DNA of 10,948 nt from Candidatus Thorarchaeota archaeon (GCA_004524595.1 SDOA01000126.1:1-10948); one strand, 5' to 3'. Positions 1 to 6,096 are shown, numbered from the stretch's first letter. Numbers and translations: made by a program. The notes: a model not told the origin generated them from the letters alone.

Positions 1-2
1 AG

Positions 3-1106
3 GCAAGAGTATTCTCTGCTTATGTTGAACGTCTCTCCGCTGGATTCAATCATGGTGTTGGACGCAGCGGTCAGCTGAATGAACCACAGCCAAAAGCTGT
101 GGGTGCATCATTGATGCAACAAATTGCAAATACCATTGCATTAGACGCCCTCAGAAAACTAGGCTTGAGTAACACTCGTGCTGGTCTTGTAACACCTCTA
201 TCTACAGGAATGAGTATTGCTCTAGTCTTAGGTGGATTACGAAGAGAGCTGGACATCAAGTGTGTTCTATACCCACGTATCGATCACAAATCCCCTCAAC
301 GTGCCATCTCTCTAACAGGCCTTGAGGAGTTACCTATTCCAACACTTCTTGATGGAGATGCAGTTTGCGCTGATATAGAAGCCCTTGAATCAACAATGGC
401 CAAAACTCCTTCTTGTGCAGTACTTGCAACCACCACTTTCTTCCCTCCGCGAGAACCTGATCCAATAAAACAAATCGCCAAATTGTGTAGTGAACATGAT
501 ATTCCACTTGTGATCAATAATGCCTATGGAGTACAATCGCGGGTCATTATGGATCAAATTCATTCTGCAATCGATGCAGGGCGTGTTGATGCAGTCGTTC
601 AGAGCAGTGATAAGAACTTTCTCGCTCCAGTTGGAAGTTCAATCATTGTTTCTCCCAATCCGCAAATCATTGATTGGACATCTGATACTTATGCAGGTCG
701 AGCAACTGCAGCACCGATAACACAGACTCTTGCGGCGCTATTAGCTCTTGGACTGAATAATTATAGAACATTACAACAACAACAGCTAGAAAATATCGCT
801 CTATTGAACGAAAAAATGCAAGAGTTCTCCGCTTCGATAGGGCAACGAGTTTTACAGGTCAATAATCCTGTGGCTTGTGCCGTCACAATGGATGGTATTG
901 ATGTTCGCGAACTTGGTGCTAGGCTTTACAATGAACGAGTAACTGGTCCAAGAGCAGTGGAGAAAGGAAGTTATGGGTCTTCCATTGACGACTATCCTCA
1001 CAGTTATCTTGTGATGAATGCCGCAATTGGTGCAAGAAAAATTGACATTGAGAATGCTACAACTAAACTCTATAAGCAAGCTAGTACATTAATTAAAAGT
1101 CCTTGA
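3..1106 (+). CDS. spcS: O-phosphoseryl-tRNA(Sec):selenocysteinyl-tRNA synthase (SepSecS), 5' end missing
   Basis: This PLP enzyme converts phosphoseryl-tRNA(Sec) to selenocysteinyl-tRNA(Sec) with selenophosphate, the last step of archaeal/eukaryotic Sec synthesis. The frame is open from base 3 with no start codon that fits the family, so 367 residues are visible and roughly 70 N-terminal residues (family about 440 aa) lie upstream. The start is the family's phosphate-binding segment FNHGVGRSG followed by QPKAVGASL. Next come PLSTGMS, YPRIDHKS and NNAYGVQS, and then the PLP-lysine motif SSDKNF with its Lys codon at 612-614. Each of these matches the human and methanogen enzymes almost position by position. 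The gene ends in TGA at 1104-1106, which overlaps the Shine-Dalgarno of the next gene, so the two are probably co-transcribed. Internal GTG or ATG codons near 99-115 are not the true start because conserved sequence continues upstream of them. Identification is very secure. Confidence 0.96.
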   Translation, partial: ARVFSAYVERLSAGFNHGVGRSGQLNEPQPKAVGASLMQQIANTIALDALRKLGLSNTRAGLVTPLSTGMSIALVLGGLRRELDIKCVLYPRIDHKSPQRAISLTGLEELPIPTLLDGDAVCADIEALESTMAKTPSCAVLATTTFFPPREPDPIKQIAKLCSEHDIPLVINNAYGVQSRVIMDQIHSAIDAGRVDAVVQSSDKNFLAPVGSSIIVSPNPQIIDWTSDTYAGRATAAPITQTLAALLALGLNNYRTLQQQQLENIALLNEKMQEFSASIGQRVLQVNNPVACAVTMDGIDVRELGARLYNERVTGPRAVEKGSYGSSIDDYPHSYLVMNAAIGARKIDIENATTKLYKQASTLIKSP

Positions 1107-1121
1107 GGGAGGGCCTGACTG

Positions 1122-1775
1122 ATGGATGACACAGATGATATGGCGGTGGTTTCTAAGACTCAGAGATACATCTCTGATGACTCCTCTACTGTCTTCCGAA
1201 TTGCTTGGTTTCAAATTGCATCGAAACCAAATGTATTACTTGAAGATTATTCAGAAGCAGAGAGCCAGCTCTTCCAAGGGCATGCAAGGTTCTCACTGCA
1301 GATCGGTGGCGAGAAAGCGTTTGCTATGATTGCTGTTGATGGGAAACAATCTTCAGCGGAACTCCAAGCCCAGGGAAACGATGAGGTCGCGCTCAAATTA
1401 TTCTTGGATCAGCTAATGGAAGAACTCCAAGACTCGATCAAGAAGTACGAATCACTGCCTGAACCCGATAGAGCTAAATTGAAACGAGCTCTGTTAGCAA
1501 AAGCATGCTGGGACCGAATGGTACACAAGATATTGAAGAAGGCACCTCTAAGTGAGGTCTATTATCAAGTTGCACATGGTCGTGAAATGATGATAAAAGC
1601 AACAGAGGGTGAGAATGGTGTTCCTCCGCTTGCATTGTCCACCTCTGGATGGCTGACTCAAATTGAATCTCTTCCCCGTGATGATCCATTACCTGGTAAT
1701 ATTGCTTCAGAACTAGCGAAGAAGAGCATTGAATGGAAACGAGGTACCCAAGAAGTCATAAAGCGTTACCTTTAG
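1122..1775 (+). CDS. Unrecognised 217-aa protein inside the selenocysteine locus
   Basis: I do not recognise a family. The ATG at 1122 follows a strong Shine-Dalgarno, GAGGGAGGG at 1105-1113, which overlaps the SepSecS stop codon. Only 15 bases separate the two genes, so translation is probably coupled. The protein is soluble-looking, with no signal peptide or membrane segment. The N-terminus is acidic (residues 1-6). A probable beta-rich part spans residues 22-75, followed by a long charged helical stretch at about 85-140 with several Glu/Lys/Arg-rich heptad-like runs. The C-terminus is basic. There is a single Cys (129) and no metal-binding or nucleotide-binding motif. The position between SepSecS and tRNA-Sec on the same strand suggests a link to selenocysteine synthesis or Sec-tRNA handling, but this is inference from context only. 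A chance neighbour is equally possible. Confidence 0.8.
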   Translation: MDDTDDMAVVSKTQRYISDDSSTVFRIAWFQIASKPNVLLEDYSEAESQLFQGHARFSLQIGGEKAFAMIAVDGKQSSAELQAQGNDEVALKLFLDQLMEELQDSIKKYESLPEPDRAKLKRALLAKACWDRMVHKILKKAPLSEVYYQVAHGREMMIKATEGENGVPPLALSTSGWLTQIESLPRDDPLPGNIASELAKKSIEWKRGTQEVIKRYL

Positions 1776-1816
1776 ATTCGATACCTGTGTGATCTGTGCA
1801 CTTCGCTGTTGATAAT

Positions 1817-1907
1817 GGCTTCCTACAGGGCTGGTGGTCTGGCTCCGTGGGCTTCAAACCCATGATCGTGCAAGCGATGAGAGTTCGATTCTCTTAGGAG
1901 GCCGCCA
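1817..1907 (+). tRNA. selC: tRNA-Sec (anticodon TCA), CCA encoded
   Basis: The sequence folds as a textbook archaeal selenocysteine tRNA. The acceptor stem has 9 bp (1817-1825 with 1895-1903, one T-G wobble at 1820/1900). A long D stem (1828-1834 with 1839-1845, with wobbles) has a 4-base loop TGGT. The anticodon stem is 1846-1851 with 1859-1864 and its loop is CTTCAAA, with anticodon TCA at 1854-1856. A 5-bp variable arm (1865-1869 with 1874-1878) is closed by GCAA. The T stem has only 4 bp (1880-1883 with 1891-1894) and the loop is TTCGATT. The discriminator is G1904, universal in tRNA-Sec, and CCA is encoded at 1905-1907. The 9+4 stem pattern separates it from an ordinary tRNA or a Trp-TCA suppressor. 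No obvious TATA box lies at the expected distance, so it may be processed from the upstream SepSecS transcript. Confidence 0.96.
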
Positions 1908-2657
1908 TCATTGCAGTCTTGATAATGCTGTCCAGAGTAATTTTCGTATTCCTTTTACAGGCACTCGTCTTTCGCTGGCTATACGAAGAACATCTCGCCG
2001 TATGACGGATACTTCTCGATTTCCTCGCAGTTCAGGATATTTATCTAAAAACTCTGATACAATCAATCTACTCTCAACATCAAGTCGTTCAAATTCTGTA
2101 CTTGTCACCAATCTTGGTCGCGGTCTTGTTGCAGGCTCTATGTCATCAATTATCTCTTTTATTATCTGCAAAACACTAGATAGGTCGTCCATCTCCATAT
2201 CAACTTCTAACTCCGAGTTATCCCAGACATAGCGTCTTCCTGGGTCGTCAAATCTCTCAGAGATGTTCTCAATCACACTATCAGGAACTCTCGTATCTAG
2301 TCGTTCTTTGTTCCATTTGAGAGCTGTTATCATAGGGGTAGTAACATGAATAATGAAAAATCCGCATCCATTTTCCAATGCAATCTCTAGCAGTTCGTGT
2401 CTCATGCTTGTGTAATAGTTTGTATCGTCATGAATTACACTCTTTCCATTCTTCACAAGCTCTTTGACCCTTGTCAATGCCATCTTTCTGATTATTCCCT
2501 CTTTCTCAGGTTGCCAGTCACTGTAATACGAGCTGTCCCTCCATTCATCCGTCCTTACGATCTCGATATGATGACTCATAGCTTTTTGGATGGCATTAGC
2601 TAGTGTTGACTTGCCTGACGATGGCAAACCACAAAGTACCAAGATAAACTGGGTCAT
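1908..2657 (-). CDS. pstK: L-seryl-tRNA(Sec) kinase (PSTK)
   Basis: PSTK phosphorylates Ser-tRNA(Sec) with ATP to give Sep-tRNA(Sec), the substrate of SepSecS encoded just across the tRNA gene. The 249-aa protein has the P-loop GLPSSGKST (residues 10-18), an Asp (37) in RTDEWRD matching the catalytic Asp region, and the family motif DDTNYY (77-82). It also has the hallmark RFDDPGRRYVWD (135-146), equivalent to FDEPGKKYKWD in methanogen PSTK. The C-terminal part (about 170-249) is the helical tRNA-binding domain. Length matches methanogen enzymes. The ATG at 2657 has a GGGAG Shine-Dalgarno about 5 bases upstream. A TTTATAA box lies at 2682-2688 on the - strand. The TGA stop (1908-1910) directly abuts the tRNA-Sec CCA end, so the genes converge with no gap. 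Confidence 0.95.
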   Translation of the reverse strand: MTQFILVLCGLPSSGKSTLANAIQKAMSHHIEIVRTDEWRDSSYYSDWQPEKEGIIRKMALTRVKELVKNGKSVIHDDTNYYTSMRHELLEIALENGCGFFIIHVTTPMITALKWNKERLDTRVPDSVIENISERFDDPGRRYVWDNSELEVDMEMDDLSSVLQIIKEIIDDIEPATRPRPRLVTSTEFERLDVESRLIVSEFLDKYPELRGNREVSVIRRDVLRIASERRVPVKGIRKLLWTALSRLQ

Positions 2658-2681
2658 GATACTCCCTGCAAATTGATTTGT

Positions 2682-2688
2682 TATAAAT
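2682..2688 (-). promoter_or_regulatory. Probable TATA box of PSTK
   Basis: Read on the - strand, TTTATAA lies about 27-30 bases before the PSTK start codon. It places transcription start close to the Shine-Dalgarno and the ATG, which implies a very short leader. It is downstream of the TFB terminator, so PSTK probably has its own transcript. The assignment rests on sequence and spacing only. Confidence 0.5.
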
Positions 2689-2698
2689 GAAGGTATGG

Positions 2699-2738
2699 AA
2701 AAAAGAGACGAGAGTAGTTGGGACTGCGCCCAACTACT
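2699..2738 (-). terminator. Hairpin plus U-tract terminator after TFB
   Basis: A perfect 10-bp stem (2713-2722 with 2729-2738, AGTAGTTGGG and CCCAACTACT) closes a 6-base loop. On the - strand a U-rich stretch follows, ending in six T at 2699-2704. The stem begins inside the TFB stop codon (2737-2739), so the hairpin forms right at the end of the coding region. Archaeal termination depends mainly on the U-tract; the hairpin may also stabilise the 3' end. Confidence 0.7.
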
Positions 2739-3681
2739 ATGGTTTAATAGTAATTTTCAAGCTGTGCGCTAGATCTTTGTATCTGTTTCTGACAGTAACT
2801 TCTGTAACATTTGACGCCTCAGCAATTTCACGTTGCGTTCGTCTGTCATCTTCAATGATACCAGCAATGTAGAGGGCTGCTGCTGCAAGACCACCAGGAT
2901 CCTTTCCTGCAGTAATACCTCTGTCTCTAGCCTCGTTGATAATGTTCATGGCAGTCTGAACTGTCTTGCCATCTAGACCGAGATCGGCTGAGATTCTTGG
3001 CATAAGGTCGTTAGCAGATGGAATTGGTACTTTTACATCTACATTCCTAAGAATCAGTCTGACACATTGACCAAGCTCTTTTCTGTTGACTCGAGCTTCA
3101 GTAACAATCTCGTCGAGTTGTCTTGGAATCTTATGAATTCTGCAAGATAGATAGATAGTTGCAGCGACCATTCCTTCAATGCTTCTACCTCTAACAAGAC
3201 GCCTACTGAGAGCCTTTCGATACACCAATGCGGATGTTTCTTTGGTCTCTTGGGGAACACCAAGCTGTGATGTAAGTCTGTCCATCTCACTCATAGCAAT
3301 ACTGAGATTTCTATGTTGAGAGCTATGAACTAATGTCCTGATCTGCCATTTTCTCATTCGATAAATAGCAGCTCGGCTTGATGCAGCAATTGCACGTCCA
3401 TTTGCATCACGGTCGCTCCAACCAATAGTTGTTGCAAGGCCTTTGTCTGCCATTGTCAATGTCATTGGAGAGCCTGTCCTAGCTCGTGCATTTCTTTCTT
3501 CAGAAGTGAAAGCACGCCATTCCGGTCCTGTGTCTAAAACTCTCTCGTTAATCACACAACCGCAAGATGTGCAAATCTGTTCTCCACGATTAAGGTCCTG
3601 ATAGAAATCATTACCCCCGCATACTGAACAGACAGTTATGCCCTTGCTTGTGCTCGTTGCTGCACGTACTGGTCTTGCCAT
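2737..3681 (-). CDS. tfb: Transcription initiation factor B (TFB, archaeal TFIIB)
   Basis: TFB binds the TBP-TATA complex and the BRE and recruits RNA polymerase. Residues are numbered from the ATG at 3681. The N-terminal zinc ribbon has Cys 18, 21, 37 and 40 (CSVC, CTSC). It is followed by the B-reader/linker region starting at GPEWRAF (52-58). Two cyclin-like repeats span about 105-205 and 215-310. The second ends in a helix-turn-helix (REIAEASNVTEVTVRNRY) that reads the BRE. At 314 aa it is the normal family size. I chose ATG 3681 over GTG 3690 because AGGTGA at 3687-3692 is a good Shine-Dalgarno five bases before the ATG and overlaps the GTG. A TATATTTAT box lies upstream at about 3706-3714. 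Archaea often carry several TFB paralogs; nothing here shows whether this is the main one. Confidence 0.97.
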   Translation of the reverse strand: MARPVRAATSTSKGITVCSVCGGNDFYQDLNRGEQICTSCGCVINERVLDTGPEWRAFTSEERNARARTGSPMTLTMADKGLATTIGWSDRDANGRAIAASSRAAIYRMRKWQIRTLVHSSQHRNLSIAMSEMDRLTSQLGVPQETKETSALVYRKALSRRLVRGRSIEGMVAATIYLSCRIHKIPRQLDEIVTEARVNRKELGQCVRLILRNVDVKVPIPSANDLMPRISADLGLDGKTVQTAMNIINEARDRGITAGKDPGGLAAAALYIAGIIEDDRRTQREIAEASNVTEVTVRNRYKDLAHSLKITIKP

Positions 3682-3705
3682 TTTTGTCACCTAATTATTT
3701 TCCCT

Positions 3706-3752
3706 CATAAATATACGGCCGTCGATGTACTTTGTGTCGATTTACAAAATCG
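3706..3752 (-). promoter_or_regulatory. TFB promoter with GTCGAT repeats
   Basis: On the - strand a TATATTTAT box (3706-3714) lies about 25-33 bases upstream of the TFB start. Just upstream of it, + strand coordinates 3721-3730 and 3736-3745 hold two copies of GTCGATnTAC spaced 15 bases apart. The second copy overlaps an inverted repeat, CGATTT-ACA-AAATCG (3738-3752). The arrangement suits a regulator site just upstream of the core promoter, but no binding protein can be named. Confidence 0.4.
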
Positions 3753-3791
3753 CAACCTGAGGGAATTGCTTCCCCAAGCGCGCATTTCTAC

Positions 3792-3798
3792 GTATATA
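3792..3798 (+). promoter_or_regulatory. TATA-like box on the + strand
   Basis: TATATAA at 3792-3798 is close to the archaeal TATA consensus and would start a + strand transcript near 3820. Downstream on this strand there is only a 39-codon frame from ATG 3857 to TAA 3976, preceded by AAGGAG but with a spacing of one base. The box may serve that peptide, a non-coding RNA, or nothing. Confidence 0.3.
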
Positions 3799-3893
3799 AG
3801 TCTAAGCATGAAAGAGCTATTGCACTCATTCATTATCAACCATTAATCTAAGGAGTATGTCATCCTCAATAGTATATGTATGTAAAATCTATT

Positions 3894-4163
3894 CTATTGA
3901 AGAATTATTTTGCCCATCACTGAACATGAATCTTCACTTGCTCCTTGAAGGATCATCTGATGGAGCGTGGATTTAAGATATTTTTCGAGCTCATCTATTG
4001 TTCTCAATGTGAATTTCAAAATAGTATCAACATTGGAGTTCATTATTGCTATCTTCACATCTTGTCCACTCTCTCGTGCCTCTTGCACACGAACAAGTGC
4101 AGCCCGTATCTCTTCCCATCCAGATAGATAATGAACATCCTGTTCTTCTAGTCGTATGAACAC
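3894..4163 (-). CDS. Possible small protein, 89 aa, unrecognised
   Basis: The frame begins at GTG 4163 and runs to 3894. The product is hydrophilic and mostly helical in appearance, rich in Glu, Lys and Leu, with an amphipathic stretch at residues 15-34 (SGWEEIRAALVRVQEARESG) and another at about 50-70. No family, signal or membrane segment is apparent. The Shine-Dalgarno is weak (GGTGG about ten bases upstream). The frame is open for twelve more codons upstream, back to a TGA, without a better start. Composition looks protein-like, but it could be a gene fragment or a chance frame. A perfect 11-bp inverted repeat (4181-4230) lies immediately upstream. Confidence 0.4.
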   Translation of the reverse strand: MFIRLEEQDVHYLSGWEEIRAALVRVQEARESGQDVKIAIMNSNVDTILKFTLRTIDELEKYLKSTLHQMILQGASEDSCSVMGKIILQ

Positions 4164-4180
4164 TGATATGGAGCCACCAT

Positions 4181-4230
4181 TCTCTTTGTACTTACCTACT
4201 CATTGTGGAATATAATCTCGTACAAAGAGA
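4181..4230. repeat. Perfect 11-bp inverted repeat with 28-base spacer
   Basis: TCTCTTTGTAC at 4181-4191 is the exact reverse complement of GTACAAAGAGA at 4220-4230. It lies in a non-coding stretch directly upstream of the small - strand ORF and could form a stem-loop in RNA from either strand or serve as a spaced protein site. Nothing identifies it as a mobile-element end, since no target duplication or transposase was found. Confidence 0.6.
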
Positions 4231-4290
4231 CGATTTCTTCTATGCACTGATGGGGAACAAGAACATTCAACTTAAAAGTAAAATATGGGC

Positions 4291-4370
4291 GAGGAGAACG
4301 TCTGACTGCGAAAGGAAGTTCAGCTGTGTGGGGGCAGCTGAAACAAGGAGATGATCAGGCGTTGCTCCTC
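4291..4370 (+). ncRNA. Candidate structured RNA, strand uncertain
   Basis: An outer helix of 15 bp with one bulged G forms between 4291-4305 and 4355-4370 (bulge at 4364, one T-G pair at 4301/4359). Inside it an internal loop of 13 and 12 bases is purine-rich on the + strand. It is capped by a perfect 8-bp hairpin, TTCAGCTG at 4319-4326 with CAGCTGAA at 4335-4342 and an 8-base G-rich loop. There is no coding frame here. On the + strand a TTAAAAG box at about 4272-4278 is a possible promoter. On the - strand the element would be the 3' UTR of the gene ending at 4384, followed by U-rich sequence. The purine-rich internal loop favours + strand RNA with G-A pairs. It does not match SECIS, box C/D or H/ACA rules well. 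Confidence 0.5.
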
Positions 4371-4383
4371 ATTTCTATTAGTG

Positions 4384-4956
4384 TTACTCAAGACATGCCA
4401 TCTGCTTGATTGAAGACTCCGGGATGATGTGGATGTTGTCGTAATATTCATCACCAGAATCAACCACAGTCTTTGAGAGAGCTACTTTTAGAAGACCATC
4501 TGTCTTTCCCAGTAGATATCCTGCTATGTATTGTAATGGGACACGCATTTTATCAGCCTGTTCCTTCGACATAGCACAACACTCTACACCGGGACTTTCA
4601 AAGATGACCTCCACTGTCTTATGCTCTTCACAGGCAGCATGACGAATCAATTGCTTGGTTCTCTCTGATATTGCCTTACTTCCAGTGACACTCTCTACTC
4701 TAGCGCCATCATAGTGGAATGGGTCTCCTGTCAAACGGTGGACTGCTGGAGACAGGTAGAGGGTCTTCTCTGAGAGATGGGCAATCTGCTCGTTTCCGCC
4801 ATCGACAAACCTCTTGTCATCGCTCTCTCCCACTAGGTATCTGATTTTGTAATGTTTCGCATCGACTCTCTTCTTCTCGTCATTTTCATTGACGGTAACC
4901 ATTGTGTCTTCCCACATCTCGATCGGAGTGAAGGGATTCTTTGATATTTCAATCAT
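4384..4956 (-). CDS. Unrecognised 190-aa protein
   Basis: I do not recognise this family. ATG 4956 is preceded by GGTGAT at a spacing of five bases, a very good archaeal Shine-Dalgarno, and is preferred to the TTG one codon upstream. The protein is soluble-looking, mixed alpha/beta and slightly acidic, with no signal peptide or membrane segment. Residues 19-45 are charged (ENDEKKRVDAKHYKIRYLVG). A Cys pair occurs near residues 126-127 in PGVECCAMS, and other single Cys residues occur at about 109 and 187. The motif LTGDPFHYDGARV sits in the middle. It is divergent from the membrane methyltransferase at 5063 and shares its promoter region, so the two may be co-regulated. The stop is TAA at 4384-4386, and the candidate structured RNA begins 13 bases further on. 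Confidence 0.85.
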   Translation of the reverse strand: MIEISKNPFTPIEMWEDTMVTVNENDEKKRVDAKHYKIRYLVGESDDKRFVDGGNEQIAHLSEKTLYLSPAVHRLTGDPFHYDGARVESVTGSKAISERTKQLIRHAACEEHKTVEVIFESPGVECCAMSKEQADKMRVPLQYIAGYLLGKTDGLLKVALSKTVVDSGDEYYDNIHIIPESSIKQMACLE

Positions 4957-4978
4957 CAAACATCACCATAAGGAAATA

Positions 4979-5022
4979 TTATTAACAATTGTTAATAAAC
5001 ACTAGTTAACTTATAAGGTTAA
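4979..5022. promoter_or_regulatory. Palindromic operator candidate in a divergent promoter
   Basis: Bases 4979-4998 form a perfect 20-bp palindrome, TTATTAACAA joined to its exact reverse complement. A second, spaced site follows at 5006-5022, TTAAC-N7-GTTAA, with the same GTTAA half. The second site flanks TTATAA (5011-5016), a likely TATA box for the + strand gene. The first lies between a likely - strand TATA (TTTATTAA, about 4993-5000) and the - strand start. This fits a dimeric repressor acting on both genes; the regulator is unknown. Confidence 0.6.
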
Positions 5023-5062
5023 TGAAATATGACAAACTGACAGAAACCAGGATTGAACGCAT

Positions 5063-5641
5063 ATGATGGAGTATCTGATCATCATCCTAGCATCGACCGT
5101 ATTTGGTATCCAACACAGTGGGATTTCCGCACTTAGGGTCAAGAATTGGATTATTGACAAATATGGGAAACCTGGCTATGCTAATATCTTCAAGATAACA
5201 AGCATACTATCTCTATCTCTAGCCTTCCTCTCCATGAACTTTTGGAACTGGTTATATTTCATCATATCACCATCACTTATCCAAATCATTCCAATTGTGT
5301 CTGGGGCGGTGACCGGAATTTTTGGAGTTATAATTGCAATGAAGGCTTCTTCAGTCATATCGGTAAGTACAGTAGCCGACATGCGGACGGATAGAGAGGC
5401 AGAACTTGTCACAGATGGAATCTACTCTAAAGTAAGGCATCCGTTGTATTTGGCAACGATTCTAATCTTTGGCGCAATGGCAATGATCTATCCATTCTCT
5501 AGAGTCATCCTATTTGCTGTCTGTATGATTCTCTACACGTTGATTGGCGCATATCTTGAAGAGCGTAAGTTGATCGTTCACTATGGTGAGGATTACTTGG
5601 CATATAAGAAAGAGGTCGGTTTCATCTTACCCCGATTCTGA
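5063..5641 (+). CDS. ICMT/NnrU-like integral membrane methyltransferase family protein
   Basis: The C-terminal half carries the conserved core of isoprenylcysteine carboxyl methyltransferase and phospholipid methyltransferase relatives. It reads LVTDGIYSKVRHPLYLA (about 115-131, with Arg-His-Pro at 125-127) and then, after two membrane helices, the EER (166-168)-GEDYLAYKK motif that binds S-adenosylmethionine in this superfamily. About five hydrophobic segments are visible (about 1-17, 43-66, 72-92, 128-143 and 147-164), so it sits in the membrane. The N-terminus with IQHSGISALRVK resembles NnrU-type proteins. At 192 aa it has the usual length. The substrate cannot be told from sequence; lipids, prenylated cysteine or a quinone-like compound are options. 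ATG 5063 or 5066 could be the start, and the Shine-Dalgarno is weak. The gene ends 8 bases from the convergent gene at 5650. Confidence 0.85.
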   Translation: MMEYLIIILASTVFGIQHSGISALRVKNWIIDKYGKPGYANIFKITSILSLSLAFLSMNFWNWLYFIISPSLIQIIPIVSGAVTGIFGVIIAMKASSVISVSTVADMRTDREAELVTDGIYSKVRHPLYLATILIFGAMAMIYPFSRVILFAVCMILYTLIGAYLEERKLIVHYGEDYLAYKKEVGFILPRF

Positions 5642-5649
5642 AAGTAGGT

Positions 5650-6096
5650 CTATCCCATCATCTTTTGTATCTTTGAGAGATGTCTGGATCTCTTTACTGC
5701 ATCCTGGGAGATTTCATGGACTTTTCCTTTCTCCACAACGAAGTGTCTTGTATGTAATTCAGGAGTAAAATGACGCCTGATGTCTTGGATGATATAATGT
5801 AATTGAACGCAATGAGGACTTCCATCAACTGTCAAAACTGTAATCTCTTTGATGTCTGCATATCTGACGATTGATGCAATTTTGAATCCTGCTTGATTCA
5901 CATGGGTCTCCTCAAGGCAGACATGGAGAATCGGGTATCCAGAATCTCTTTGAGCAAACTCATTTATTATGTCTGGAAATCTATCCATACAACTCCCTAT
6001 TAGGAGGAGCTTCTCTTTGCTTCTTAGCCGTTCATCTCCAACATTGATACTCATTAATTCCTGCACATTCGATGAATCTTCTCTCACTGCTACCAT
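5650..6096 (-). CDS. Unrecognised small Cys-containing protein, 148 aa
   Basis: ATG 6096 overlaps the stop codon of the upstream AstE-like gene by seven bases (ATGGTAG), so the two are translationally coupled. The likely alpha/beta core starts with LLLIGSCMDRFPDI (31-44), continues with ILHVCLEETHVNQAGFK (56-72) and ends in a strand-turn motif, ITVLTVDGSPHCVQLHYII (85-103). The Cys residues at 36, 60 and 96 and the His residues near 95 and 100 in the SPHCVQLHY segment could make a metal or thiol site, but the spacing is not that of a known ferredoxin. The C-terminal tail is basic. I have the impression of a conserved family in anaerobes but cannot name it. Its function is probably tied to the AstE-like protein, given the gene overlap. 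Confidence 0.85.
   Translation of the reverse strand: MVAVREDSSNVQELMSINVGDERLRSKEKLLLIGSCMDRFPDIINEFAQRDSGYPILHVCLEETHVNQAGFKIASIVRYADIKEITVLTVDGSPHCVQLHYIIQDIRRHFTPELHTRHFVVEKGKVHEISQDAVKRSRHLSKIQKMMG

Noticed and set aside
1854..1856. Reading the TCA anticodon as a Trp-type suppressor tRNA
   Set aside because: The 9-bp acceptor, 4-bp T stem, long variable arm, G73 and the PSTK and SepSecS neighbours identify tRNA-Sec.
1834..2232. 132-codon frame on the + strand starting inside the tRNA gene
   Set aside because: It is antisense to PSTK, starts within tRNA-Sec, and its Ser/Arg-rich translation resembles no protein. PSTK motifs prove the other strand.
3857..3976. 39-codon + strand frame after AAGGAG and a TATATAA box
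   Set aside because: The Shine-Dalgarno spacing of one base is too short, the peptide has no recognisable features, and it overlaps another candidate ORF. Kept only as a remark at the TATA box.
4291..4370. SECIS element for a selenoprotein
   Set aside because: The helix lacks the archaeal GAA/A internal loop near a short GC stem and the eukaryotic AUGA/GA quartet in the right place, and neither neighbouring frame has an in-frame UGA. The gene ending at 4384 stops with TAA.
4291..4370. Box C/D or H/ACA guide RNA
   Set aside because: The CTGA and ATGA strings are base-paired in the helix rather than forming a kink-turn, and no ACA trinucleotide follows the 3' strand at the required distance.
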